Below, piece by piece: positions 23,715-31,800 of a DNA stretch of 64,000 nt. Origin of the DNA: CAVZOY01 sp963777095 (GTDB lineage: Bacteria > Actinomycetota > Actinomycetes > Mycobacteriales > Geodermatophilaceae); NCBI GenBank assembly GCA_963777095.1, contig CAVZOY010000006.1:1488001-1552000 (forward strand), read 5' to 3'. The notes under the pieces are model-generated. The model did no database searches. It was not told the DNA's origin and saw only the letters and a list, made by a program, of their open reading frames with translations. Every line of letters begins with the position of its first letter. The stretch's first letter is position 1. Position numbers and translations under genes: made by a program.

Positions 23715-25250
23715 GTGGCTGAGGCAGGGACGACGATGTCCTCGCTCGTGCGCGACGCGGCGCAGCGGCGTCCCGGGGCGCCCGCGGTCGTGGACGGCGA
23801 CGAGCGGCTCACCTGGGCGGAGCTGGACGCCGCCGTCGATCGTGCCGCCGCCGGCTACGCCGCTCGCGGGCTGGTGCCCGGTGACCGGGTGGCGGTCCAG
23901 CTGCCCAACTCGCTGACCTGGCTGCGGGCGGTGCTCGGGGGACTGCGTGCCGGGCTGGTCGTCGTCCCGGTGAACACCGCGTTCACCGACCCCGAGCTGG
24001 AGTACGTGCTCACCGACTCGGGCGCGGCCCTGCTGGTGGCGGGCGCCGAGCGCGCCCCGCTGGCCGGCGTCCCGGTGTGCGACGGCCCGCCCGACGGCGA
24101 CGGCGCCCCGCCGGTCGAGCCCGACCGCGACCCGACCGCCCCCGCCTTCCTGGCCTACACCAGCGGCACCACCGGCCGGCCGCGCGGCGCGATCCTGACG
24201 GCGGCCGCGCTGCGCGCCAACCAGGAGCAGTGCCTGGCGCTGGACCCGCCGCCGGTCCGCGAGGACGACCGCGTGCTGCTCGTCCTGCCGCTGTTCCACG
24301 TCTACGGCCTCAACGCCGGCTTCGGCCTGGTCGCCGCCAGCGGGGCGTGTGCCGTGCTGCAGCGCAGCTTCGACCCTCGCGGGTCGCTCGCGCTCATGAC
24401 GCGCGAGCAGATCACCGCCGTCCCCGGAGCCCCGCCGATGTACCAGGCCTGGCTCGCCGCGGCCGACGCCGACGGCGGCGACGAGCTGCGGCGCGCGTTC
24501 GCCACGGTGCGTCTCGCGTCGTCGGGTGCCGCGCCACTGCCCGCCGAGACCTGGACGGCGATGCACGACCGCGCCGGCGTGACCGTCTGGGAGGGCTACG
24601 GCCTGACCGAGGCGTCCCCGGTGGTCGCCAGCACCCTCGCGACCGGGCGGGCCAAGCCGGAGTGCATCGGCGGGCCGCTGCCGGGCGTCGAGCTCCGGCT
24701 GCGCGACACCGCCGACGTCCTCGAGGGGACCGCGACGGAGCACACCGCCGACGAGGGCCCGGGCGAGATCTGGATCCGCGGCGCCAACCTGTTCTCCGGC
24801 TACTGGCCCGACGGCGCCGACGGCCCGGGCGAGGACGGCTGGCTCGGCACCGGCGACCTGGCCTACCGCGACGCGGACGGCGACCTGCACCTGGTCGACC
24901 GGCGCAGCGACCTGATCCTGGTCAGCGGGTTCAACGTCTACCCGGCCGAGGTCGAGCGGGTGCTCGACGCGCACCCCGCGGTCCTGGAGAGCGCGGTCAT
25001 CGGCGTTCCGGACCCGCGCACCGGCGCCGCCGTCCGCGCCGTCGTCGTGCTCCTGCCCGGGCGGACGACGACCGCCGCGGACCTGCGCGAGCACGCCGCC
25101 GCCTCCCTCGCCCGCTACAAGGTGCCGACCTCGGTGCACTTCCTGCCGTCGCTGCCGCACTCGCTGACCGGCAAGGTCAGCCGCGCCCGGCTGCGCGAGC
25201 TCGGACTGCCCGAGGACCCCGCGGAGGACGAGGTGTCGACGGGTGTCTGA
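23715..25250 (+). CDS. AMP-dependent acyl-CoA synthetase/ligase
   Basis: 511 residues of the ANL superfamily. 'LAYTSGTTGRPRGAIL' (A3, P-loop-like), 'LPLFHVYGL' (A4), 'WEGYGLTEASPVV' (A5), 'GWLGTGDLAYRDADGDLHLVDRRSDLILVSG' (A7-A8) and 'LTGKVSRARL' with the A10 lysine are all present, so it should be active on a carboxylic acid and CoA. Substrate not readable. GTG 23715 after GGAGAGG; an ATG at 23736 is an alternative. The stop overlaps the glutaredoxin gene by 8 nt. Confidence 0.9.
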   Translation: MAEAGTTMSSLVRDAAQRRPGAPAVVDGDERLTWAELDAAVDRAAAGYAARGLVPGDRVAVQLPNSLTWLRAVLGGLRAGLVVVPVNTAFTDPELEYVLTDSGAALLVAGAERAPLAGVPVCDGPPDGDGAPPVEPDRDPTAPAFLAYTSGTTGRPRGAILTAAALRANQEQCLALDPPPVREDDRVLLVLPLFHVYGLNAGFGLVAASGACAVLQRSFDPRGSLALMTREQITAVPGAPPMYQAWLAAADADGGDELRRAFATVRLASSGAAPLPAETWTAMHDRAGVTVWEGYGLTEASPVVASTLATGRAKPECIGGPLPGVELRLRDTADVLEGTATEHTADEGPGEIWIRGANLFSGYWPDGADGPGEDGWLGTGDLAYRDADGDLHLVDRRSDLILVSGFNVYPAEVERVLDAHPAVLESAVIGVPDPRTGAAVRAVVVLLPGRTTTAADLREHAAASLARYKVPTSVHFLPSLPHSLTGKVSRARLRELGLPEDPAEDEVSTGV

Positions 25251-25491
25251 AAGTCCCCGGCTACAACTGCTCACCCGGCAGGGCTGTCATCTCTGCGACG
25301 TCGCCGCGGAGACGCTCGCGCGGATCGCCGCCGAGGCGGGCACCGAGCCCGAGGCCGTCGACGTCGACACCGATCCCGAGCTCCAGGCCGAGTACGGCGA
25401 CCGGGTGCCGGTGGTGCTGCTCGACGGGCGCGAGCACAGCTACTTCACGGTCGACGTCGATCGGCTCCGTGCAGACCTCGGCCTGGCCTGA
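25243..25491 (+). CDS. Glutaredoxin family protein
   Basis: 82 residues with a thioredoxin fold: 'LLTRQGCHLCDVAAETL' (CHLC redox motif, cysteines about 15 and 18) and the cis-proline 'DRVPVVLLDG'. M. tuberculosis Rv0508 has this position before hemA. Starts at GTG 25243 inside the ligase gene. The last 12 codons have a diverged second copy downstream, after the stop. Confidence 0.88.
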   Translation: MSESPRLQLLTRQGCHLCDVAAETLARIAAEAGTEPEAVDVDTDPELQAEYGDRVPVVLLDGREHSYFTVDVDRLRADLGLA

Positions 25492-25548
25492 GCCCGCGCG
25501 CTTCCCGGCCGAGTTGACCGGCTGCGTGCCGACCTCGGGCTGACCTGA
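25456..25548 (+). repeat. Duplicated 3' end of the glutaredoxin gene
   Basis: The final codons of the glutaredoxin gene (25456-25491, V-D-R-L-R-A-D-L-G-L-A-stop) recur at 25513-25548 as V-D-R-L-R-A-D-L-G-L-T-stop, in the same frame and 57 nt later. Most differences are at third codon positions. Confidence 0.7.
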
Positions 25549-25618
25549 GACCCCGACCATCCGACCCGTCCGGGCGAGCCGCGTACGGTGTCCTCCACCA
25601 CAGCCGGAACGCGTAGCC

Positions 25619-25647
25619 GCCGGTCAGGGCGCTACGCGCTGACCGGC
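25619..25647. terminator. Hairpin upstream of the rex promoter
   Basis: GCCGGTCAG (25619-25627) pairs perfectly with CTGACCGGC (25639-25647), with three more pairs inside after one G-G mismatch. It lies after the glutaredoxin gene and just before the Rex operator, so it probably ends the ligase-glutaredoxin transcript. Confidence 0.5.
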
Positions 25648-25651
25648 GACT

Positions 25652-25669
25652 TTGTTCCCACGTTCACAA
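25652..25669. promoter_or_regulatory. Rex operator of the rex-hem operon
   Basis: TTGTTCCCACGTTCACAA matches the Rex consensus TTGTGAA-N4-TTCACAA with one perfect half and three mismatches in the other. TACCGT (25675-25680) follows as a -10 candidate, so bound Rex would cover the -35 region. Confidence 0.65.
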
Positions 25670-25773
25670 GCAGTTACCGTGGCGGACGCCGGGCGTCCTC
25701 GCCCGCCTGCCGATCGTCGCCGCTCCGGCCCGGTGCCCGCCGGGGGCTCGGACGCGACCGCTGTGGAGAGCCC

Positions 25774-26436
25774 GTGATCCAGCCGCGGCCCCGGACCATC
25801 CCGGAGGCCACCGTCGCCCGCCTGGCCGTGTACCTCCGGGTACTCGGCGTCCTGGCCGACGCGGGGCGCGGAACGGTCTCCTCCGGCGAGCTCGCCTCGG
25901 CGGCGGGTGTCAACCCGGCCGGCCTGCGCAAGGACCTCTCCCACCTCGGTCCGTGCGGCACCCGGGGTGTCGGCTACGAGGTGCGCACGCTGCGCGACCG
26001 CATCGCCTCCGTGCTGGGCGTCGAGCGCTCCCGCGCCTGCGTGCTGGTCGGCATCGGCAACCTCGGTGCGGCCCTCGCCGACTACGCCGGGTTCGGCACG
26101 CGCGGGTTCGAGTTCGTCGGCCTGTTCGACGCCGCGGCCTCCCGCGTGGGGCAGCGGATCGGCGGCCAGGTGGTGCGCTCGGTCGACGAGCTCGAGGCCG
26201 TGATCGGCGCGACCCATGCCTCGCTCGGCGTGATCGCGACGCCGGCCGAGGTGGCGCAGTCGGTCTGCGACCGGCTCGTCGCGGCCGGAGTGACCAGCAT
26301 CCTGAACTTCGCGCCGGTCACCATGGTCGCTCCCGCCGGGGTCGACGTCCGTCAGGTGGATCTGTCGGTCGAGCTGCAGGTGCTGGCCTTCCTCGGCCAG
26401 CAGCGCGTCCTCGAGCGGGCCGGGAGTGGGTCATGA
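25774..26436 (+). CDS. rex: Redox-sensing transcriptional repressor Rex
   Basis: 220 residues. An N-terminal winged helix ('TVARLAVYLRVLGVLADAG...NPAGLRKDLSHLG') is followed by a Rossmann domain ('CVLVGIGNLGAALADY') that senses NADH/NAD+. Rex leaves its operators when NADH is high. GTG 25774 has GGAGAG 4-9 nt upstream. It overlaps hemA by ATGA, the same rex-hemACD order as in Streptomyces coelicolor. A Rex-type site precedes the gene, implying autoregulation. Confidence 0.95.
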   Translation: MIQPRPRTIPEATVARLAVYLRVLGVLADAGRGTVSSGELASAAGVNPAGLRKDLSHLGPCGTRGVGYEVRTLRDRIASVLGVERSRACVLVGIGNLGAALADYAGFGTRGFEFVGLFDAAASRVGQRIGGQVVRSVDELEAVIGATHASLGVIATPAEVAQSVCDRLVAAGVTSILNFAPVTMVAPAGVDVRQVDLSVELQVLAFLGQQRVLERAGSGS

Positions 26437-27782
26437 GCCTGCTCGCCGTGGGTGTCAGCCACCGGACCGCGCCGGTCGCGCTGCTCGAGCAGTTCGCGAT
26501 GGACGACGCCGACCGCGTCAAGACGCTGCACGAGCTCGTCGCCGGCGACCACGTCAGCGAGGCGCTCGTGCTGGCCACCTGCAACCGCATCGAGGTCTTC
26601 GCCGAGGTCGACAAGTTCCACGGCGGCGTCGCCGACGTGAGCCGCGTGCTGGCCCGCCAGGCCGGCGCCTCGGTGGAGGAGCTCGCGCCGTACGTCACCG
26701 TGCACTACGAGGATCAGGCCGTCGCCCACCTCTTCTCCGTCGCCGCCGGCCTCGATTCCATGGTCGTCGGCGAGACCCAGGTGCTCGGCCAGCTGCGCTC
26801 CGCCTACGGGCTGGCCCGCGACGAGCGCACCGTCGGCCGCGCGCTGCACCCCGTGGCGCAGCGTGCGCTGCGTGTGGGCAAGCGGGTGCACACCGAGACC
26901 GGCATCGACCGGGCCGGCGCCTCCCTGGTGTCCGTCGCGCTGGACCGTGCCGAGTCCCGCAGCGGCCCGCTCGTGGGACGCCGCGTCCTGGTCGTCGGCG
27001 CCGGGTCGATGGGTGCCTTGGCCGCCACCACGCTGAGCCGCCGCGGTGCCGACGTCGTCGTCAGCAGCCGCACCGCAGCGTCCGCAGCCCGCCTGGCCGA
27101 GAGCGTCGGCGGTCGCGCCGCCGATCTCGCCGACCTCCCCGCCGAGCTGGCGTCCGCCGACGCGCTGGTCACCTGCACCGGCGCGACCGGTCTCGTGGTC
27201 GGGACCGACGTCGTCGCCGCCGCCCTGGCGCAGCGGCCCGGGCACCCGCTCGCGATCGTCGACCTGGCGCTGCCGCGCGACGTCGACCCGGGCGTGGCCG
27301 CGCTGCCGGGCGTGCACGTCGTCGACCTCGCGCTGCTTCAGGGCGAGCGGATCGGCGACGTCGGCACGCCGCTGCGGGGTTCGGTCGCCGCCGACGACGT
27401 CGCCGCCGCGCACGCGATGATCGAGGCCGAGACCGCACTGCTGCGCGCCGAGCGGCAGGCCGCCGAGGTGGCCCCGACGGTGTCGGCGCTGCGCACCCAG
27501 GCCGCCGAGGTCGTGGACGCTGAGCTGCTCCGGCTGGCCGGCCGGCTGCCCGACCTGGACGCCCGCGACCGCGCGGAGATCGCACGCACCGTGCGCCGCG
27601 TCGTCGACAAGCTGCTGCACGAGCCGACCGTGCGGGTGAAGGAGCTGGCCGGCACCCCCGGCGGCACCGATTACGCCGGCGCGCTGCGCGCGCTGTTCGG
27701 CCTGGGCATCGACGTCCGCGTCGAGCCCGGCGACGGCACGCTGACGCTCGACCCACAGCGTGCGGCGGAGGACTCGCGATGA
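26433..27782 (+). CDS. hemA: Glutamyl-tRNA reductase
   Basis: 449 residues. 'LAVGVSHRTAPVALLEQFA' opens the protein and 'LATCNRIEVFAEV' carries the catalytic Cys50; 'VVGETQVLGQLRSAYGLA' is the substrate domain signature, 'VLVVGAGSMGALAATTL' binds NADPH, and the C-terminal helices dimerise. Produces glutamate-1-semialdehyde, the committed C5 step of haem synthesis. Four-base overlaps on both sides. Confidence 0.96.
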   Translation: MSLLAVGVSHRTAPVALLEQFAMDDADRVKTLHELVAGDHVSEALVLATCNRIEVFAEVDKFHGGVADVSRVLARQAGASVEELAPYVTVHYEDQAVAHLFSVAAGLDSMVVGETQVLGQLRSAYGLARDERTVGRALHPVAQRALRVGKRVHTETGIDRAGASLVSVALDRAESRSGPLVGRRVLVVGAGSMGALAATTLSRRGADVVVSSRTAASAARLAESVGGRAADLADLPAELASADALVTCTGATGLVVGTDVVAAALAQRPGHPLAIVDLALPRDVDPGVAALPGVHVVDLALLQGERIGDVGTPLRGSVAADDVAAAHAMIEAETALLRAERQAAEVAPTVSALRTQAAEVVDAELLRLAGRLPDLDARDRAEIARTVRRVVDKLLHEPTVRVKELAGTPGGTDYAGALRALFGLGIDVRVEPGDGTLTLDPQRAAEDSR

Positions 27783-28735
27783 CCCGCGCCGACGCCCCGC
27801 CCACGACGCTGCGACTCGGGACCCGGTCCAGCGCCCTGGCGCGCACCCAGTCGCGGACGGTCGCCGACGCGGTCACCGTCGCCACCGGCCGCCCGGTGGA
27901 GCTGGTCGACATCAGCACCGAGGGCGACCGCTCGTCCGCCGCGATCGCCCAGCTGGGCGGCACCGGCGTCTTCGTGACGGCGCTGCGCGAGGCGCTGCTG
28001 GCCGGCCGGGTGGACTTCGCGGTGCACAGCCACAAGGACCTGCCGACCGCGCCCGCGGCCGGGCTGGTCCTCGCCGCCGTGCCGCCGCGGGAGGACCCGC
28101 GCGACGCGCTCGTCGCCCGCGACGGACTCACCCTCGGCGAGCTGCCGCCCGGGTCGACCGTGGGCACCGGCGCACCGCGCCGCGTCGCCCAGCTGCGCGC
28201 GCTCGGCCTGGGGCTCGACGTCGTGCCGATCCGCGGCAACGTCGACACCCGGCTCGGCCGGGTGCGTGGCGCCGCAGGTGCCGCCGATCTGGACGCCGTC
28301 GTGCTCGCCCGAGCCGGCCTGGCCCGCCTCGGCCTGCTCGACCGCGTCACCGAGACCCTCGACCCGCTGCAGGTGCTCCCCGCACCCGCGCAGGGTGCGC
28401 TGGCCGTGGAGTGCCGGGAGGACGACGACGTCACCCGCGCCCTGCTGGCCGCGCTGGACGACACCGGCACCCGCGCCTGCGTCGCCGCCGAGCGCGCCAC
28501 GCTGGCCGCGCTCGAGGCCGGGTGCAGCGCGCCCGTCGCCGCGTTCGCCGAAGTGGCCGAGGGCGAGGACGGCGTCGAGCTGTACCTGCGCGGCTCGGTG
28601 ACCGCGCTCGACGGCAGCGACGGCGTCCGCGGGTCGCTGACCGGCCCCCTCGCCGGTGCCGCCGACCTCGGCCGGGCGCTCGCCGACGACCTGCTCGACC
28701 GCGGCGCCGCCGCACTGATGGCGGTCCGACCGTGA
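27779..28735 (+). CDS. hemC: Hydroxymethylbilane synthase (porphobilinogen deaminase)
   Basis: 318 residues. 'LRLGTRSSALARTQS' and 'FAVHSHKDLPT' line the active site; 'GTGAPRRVAQLRAL' and 'RGNVDTRLGRV' bind substrate carboxylates; Cys249 in 'EAGCSAPVAAF' should hold the dipyrromethane cofactor. Polymerises four porphobilinogens. Overlaps hemA by 4 nt. Confidence 0.96.
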   Translation: MTRADAPPTTLRLGTRSSALARTQSRTVADAVTVATGRPVELVDISTEGDRSSAAIAQLGGTGVFVTALREALLAGRVDFAVHSHKDLPTAPAAGLVLAAVPPREDPRDALVARDGLTLGELPPGSTVGTGAPRRVAQLRALGLGLDVVPIRGNVDTRLGRVRGAAGAADLDAVVLARAGLARLGLLDRVTETLDPLQVLPAPAQGALAVECREDDDVTRALLAALDDTGTRACVAAERATLAALEAGCSAPVAAFAEVAEGEDGVELYLRGSVTALDGSDGVRGSLTGPLAGAADLGRALADDLLDRGAAALMAVRP

Positions 28736-28796
28736 CCGCCGTCCACCAGACCCCCGCACACGCCCGAACCGTTCGGGCCCAGATCAGGAGCACGGA

Positions 28797-30338
28797 ATGA
28801 CGCGCCTCCGCAAGACCACCGGATCCTCCGGCCGCATCGTGTTCGTCGGTGCCGGCCCGGGCGACCCGGGCATGCTGACCGCCCGCGCCACGGCCGCACT
28901 GGCCGAGGCCGGGGTCGTCCTCGTCGACCCGGGGGTGACCGCAGCCGTCCAGGACGCCGTCCGCGAGCAGCTGCCCGCCCTGGAGCTGACCCCCGCCGTC
29001 GGCGAACCCGCCGAGGTGGCCAAGTCGGCCGTCGAGGCGGCCAAGAAGGGCGCCGTCGTGGTCCGGCTCGTCGCCGGCGACCCCTACACCTCCGACGACG
29101 TGGTCAAGGAGGTGCTGGCCGTCGGCCGCACCGCCGTCCCGTTCGACGTGGTCCCGGGCGTCGCCACGGCCACCGCCGTGCCGGCCTACGCCGGCGTCGC
29201 GCTGGGCAGCACCGCGCTCACCGCCGACCTGCGCAGCGGCGTCGACCTCGGCCCGCTGGCCGCGGCCGCCGGCGCCGGCGCGACGCTGGTGCTGCAGGGC
29301 ACCGCCGAGGAGCTCCCGGACGCCGCCGCACGACTCGTCGAGGGCGGCCTGTCCGGCTCGACGCCGGTCGTGGTCACCGCCGGCGGCTCGGGCACCGGCC
29401 AGAAGAGCGTCGTGGCCAAGCTCGCCGCGGTCGCGGAGAAGACCGCGGGCGTCGAGGGGCTGCACGGAGCGCTCGTCGCCACCGTCGGCGCGGCCGTCGA
29501 CAAGCGCGCCAAGCTGTCGTGGTGGGAGAGCCGGCCGCTGTTCGGCTGGCGGGTGCTGGTGCCCCGCACGAAGGACCAGGCCGGCGACATGAGCGACCGG
29601 CTGCGCGCCTACGGCGCCGTTCCGGTCGAGGTGCCGACCATCGCCGTCGAGCCGCCGCGCAGCCCCGCGCAGATGGACCGCGCGCTCAAGGGCCTGGTCA
29701 CCGGCCGGTACGGCTGGATCGTCTTCACCTCGGTGAACGCGGTGAAGGCCGTGCGCGAGAAGTTCGCCGAGCTCGGCCTCGATGCCCGCGCGCTCGCCGG
29801 CGTCAAGGTCGCCTGCGTGGGCGAGTCCACCGCCGACGCCGTCCGCGCGTTCGGCATCGCGCCGGAGCTGGTGCCCGCCGGGCAGCAGTCCAGCGAGGGC
29901 CTGCTGGCCGACTTCCCGCCGTACGACGACGTGTTCGACCCGATCGACCGGGTGCTGCTGCCGCACGCCGACATCGCCACCGAGACGCTCGCCGCGGGCC
30001 TCAAGGAGCGCGGCTGGGAGGTCGACGACGTCACCGCGTACCGGACCGTCCGGGCCGCTCCGCCGCCCGCGCCGGTGCGCGAGGCGATCAAGGGCGGCGG
30101 CTTCGACGCGGTGTGCTTCACCTCGTCGAGCACGGTGCGCAACCTGGTCGGCATCGCCGGCAAGCCGCACGCGAAGACGGTCGTCGCCGTGATCGGCCCG
30201 GCGACCGCGGCCACCGCGCAGGAGTTCGGCCTGCGGGTCGACGTCCAGCCGGAGACCGCGGCCGTCGGCCCGCTGGTCGACGCGCTCGCCGAGTTCGCGG
30301 CCGCCCGCCGGGCCGAGCAGGAGGAGGCCGGCAAGTGA
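28797..30338 (+). CDS. hemD: Uroporphyrinogen-III synthase fused to a CobA/SUMT-like domain
   Basis: 513 residues. The N-terminal half resembles a tetrapyrrole methylase: 'IVFVGAGPGDPGMLTARA' and 'VVPGVATATAVPAYAGV' are recognisable, but the usual GGDPFIFGRG loop reads 'VAGDPYTSDDV' and the 'GKRxG-HxxxQ' segment is absent. The C-terminal half (about 245-505) is HemD: 'VLVPRTKDQAGDMSDRL', 'FTSVNAV', 'CFTSSSTVRNL', 'IGPATAATA'. HemD closes and inverts ring D. The methylase half may be inactive. Confidence 0.9.
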   Translation: MTRLRKTTGSSGRIVFVGAGPGDPGMLTARATAALAEAGVVLVDPGVTAAVQDAVREQLPALELTPAVGEPAEVAKSAVEAAKKGAVVVRLVAGDPYTSDDVVKEVLAVGRTAVPFDVVPGVATATAVPAYAGVALGSTALTADLRSGVDLGPLAAAAGAGATLVLQGTAEELPDAAARLVEGGLSGSTPVVVTAGGSGTGQKSVVAKLAAVAEKTAGVEGLHGALVATVGAAVDKRAKLSWWESRPLFGWRVLVPRTKDQAGDMSDRLRAYGAVPVEVPTIAVEPPRSPAQMDRALKGLVTGRYGWIVFTSVNAVKAVREKFAELGLDARALAGVKVACVGESTADAVRAFGIAPELVPAGQQSSEGLLADFPPYDDVFDPIDRVLLPHADIATETLAAGLKERGWEVDDVTAYRTVRAAPPPAPVREAIKGGGFDAVCFTSSSTVRNLVGIAGKPHAKTVVAVIGPATAATAQEFGLRVDVQPETAAVGPLVDALAEFAAARRAEQEEAGK

Positions 30339-31327
30339 GCTCCGGGGGAGCGGTTCCCGGGTTCGCCCGGGGCCGCCGGCTCCGCTCCACGCCGGCACTG
30401 CGGCGGCTGACCGCCCAGACCCGGCTCTCGCCGGCCGACCTGGTGCTGCCGGTCTTCGTCAAGGAGGGCATCGACGAGCCGGTGCCGATCTCGTCGATGC
30501 CCGGCGTCGTCCAGCACACGCCGGACTCGCTCCGGAAGGCGGCGCACGAGGCGGCCGAGGCCGGCATCGGCGGGCTCATCCTCTTCGGCATCCCCGCCGA
30601 GAAGGACGCGATCGGCTCGCAGGCCGACGCGGCCGACGGCGTCGTCAACACGGCGCTGCAGCAGCTGCGCTCCGACGTCGGCGACGACCTCGTGCTCATG
30701 GCCGACCTGTGCCTGTGCGAATACACCGACCACGGTCACTGCGGGCTGGTCACGCCGGCCGGCGTCGTCGACAACGACCCGACCCTCGACCGCTACGCGG
30801 CCGTGGCCGTCGCCCAGGCCCGGGCCGGGGCCCACGTCATCGCGCCCAGCGGGATGATGGACGGCCAGGTCGCGGCGATCCGCCGGGCCCTGGACGGCGC
30901 CGGGTACACCGAGACGCCGGTGCTCGCCTACGCCGCCAAGTACGCCTCGGGCTTCTACGGCCCGTTCCGCGAGGCGGCCGAGGGGGCGCCGCGGTTCGGC
31001 GACCGCTCGACCTACCAGATGGACCCCCCGAACGCCGACGAGGCGCTGCGCGAGGTGGCGCAGGACCTCGCCGAGGGCGCCGACGCGGTGATGGTGAAGC
31101 CCGCGCTGCCCTACCTCGACATCGTCGCCCGCGTCGCCGACGCGGTGCACGTGCCGGTGGCCGCGTACCAGGTCAGCGGCGAGTACGCGATGGTCGAGGC
31201 GGCCGCGGCGAACGGCTGGGTCGACCGCGAGCGGGCGATCCTCGAGACCCTCACGGCCATCCGGCGCGCCGGTGCCGGCACCGTGCTGACCTACTGGGCG
31301 GTCGAGGCCGCGCGCCTGCTGCGGTGA
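30335..31327 (+). CDS. hemB: Delta-aminolevulinic acid dehydratase (porphobilinogen synthase)
   Basis: 330 residues from GTG 30335. 'VLPVFVKEG' opens the barrel; 'DLCLCEYTDHGHCG' is the cysteine metal site of Zn-type enzymes; Schiff-base lysines are in 'YAAKYASGFYGPFR' and 'VMVKPALPYLD' (Lys255). Condenses two ALA molecules to porphobilinogen. Overlaps hemD and the next gene by 4 nt each. Confidence 0.96.
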   Translation: MSSGGAVPGFARGRRLRSTPALRRLTAQTRLSPADLVLPVFVKEGIDEPVPISSMPGVVQHTPDSLRKAAHEAAEAGIGGLILFGIPAEKDAIGSQADAADGVVNTALQQLRSDVGDDLVLMADLCLCEYTDHGHCGLVTPAGVVDNDPTLDRYAAVAVAQARAGAHVIAPSGMMDGQVAAIRRALDGAGYTETPVLAYAAKYASGFYGPFREAAEGAPRFGDRSTYQMDPPNADEALREVAQDLAEGADAVMVKPALPYLDIVARVADAVHVPVAAYQVSGEYAMVEAAAANGWVDRERAILETLTAIRRAGAGTVLTYWAVEAARLLR

Positions 31328-31800
31328 CGGTCGGGCCGCGGGGGAGTTACACAGAGCCGGGCGGCTCCTGGCGGGCGTTCTGGTTCGTGGCCGGCGCGCT
31401 CGTCGTCCTGCTCGGCCTGGACCTCGTTCTCCCCGGCGGCGACGTCCCCCCGCTGTTCTGGGCGCCGGCGCTGGTCGCCGTCCTCGGCGTCGTGGCGGCC
31501 GGCACCGTCTCCGCCCGGCGGATCTGGACCGTCCGTGTCGACGGCGTCGGCGACGACGCCGCCCTGACCGTCGGCCGCGAGCGGGTGCCGCTCGCCGACG
31601 TCGACCCGGCGCACCTGCGGGACGGCGACGGCGGCGTGGACGCCGGCGCCCCCGTGCTCGGCGGCGGCTGGTCGCTGCCCAAGGGGCGTACCGGTCTGCC
31701 GTTGCGGCTGGCCGACGGACGGACCGTGCTCGTCCCCACACGGGATCCGGCCGCCCTGCGGGCCGCACTCGTCGGCGCGCGAGGGACACTGGGGTCGTGA
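31324..31800 (+). CDS. Small membrane protein in the hem operon
   Basis: 158 residues from GTG 31324. Two hydrophobic helices (about residues 18-36 and 43-60) are followed by a soluble region with 'RVPLADVDPAHLR' and 'LPLRLADGRTVLVPTRDPAALRAAL'. This two-helix plus beta-domain layout resembles DUF3093-type proteins, without a firm match. Position corresponds to Rv0513. The leaderless hemL promoter lies inside its last codons. Confidence 0.75.
   Translation: MTVGPRGSYTEPGGSWRAFWFVAGALVVLLGLDLVLPGGDVPPLFWAPALVAVLGVVAAGTVSARRIWTVRVDGVGDDAALTVGRERVPLADVDPAHLRDGDGGVDAGAPVLGGGWSLPKGRTGLPLRLADGRTVLVPTRDPAALRAALVGARGTLGS
31785..31797 (+). promoter_or_regulatory. Internal leaderless promoter of hemL
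   Basis: GACACT (31785-31790), 6 nt, then GTG 31797, within the 3' end of the preceding gene. It would allow hemL expression apart from the rex-hem transcript. Confidence 0.4.
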
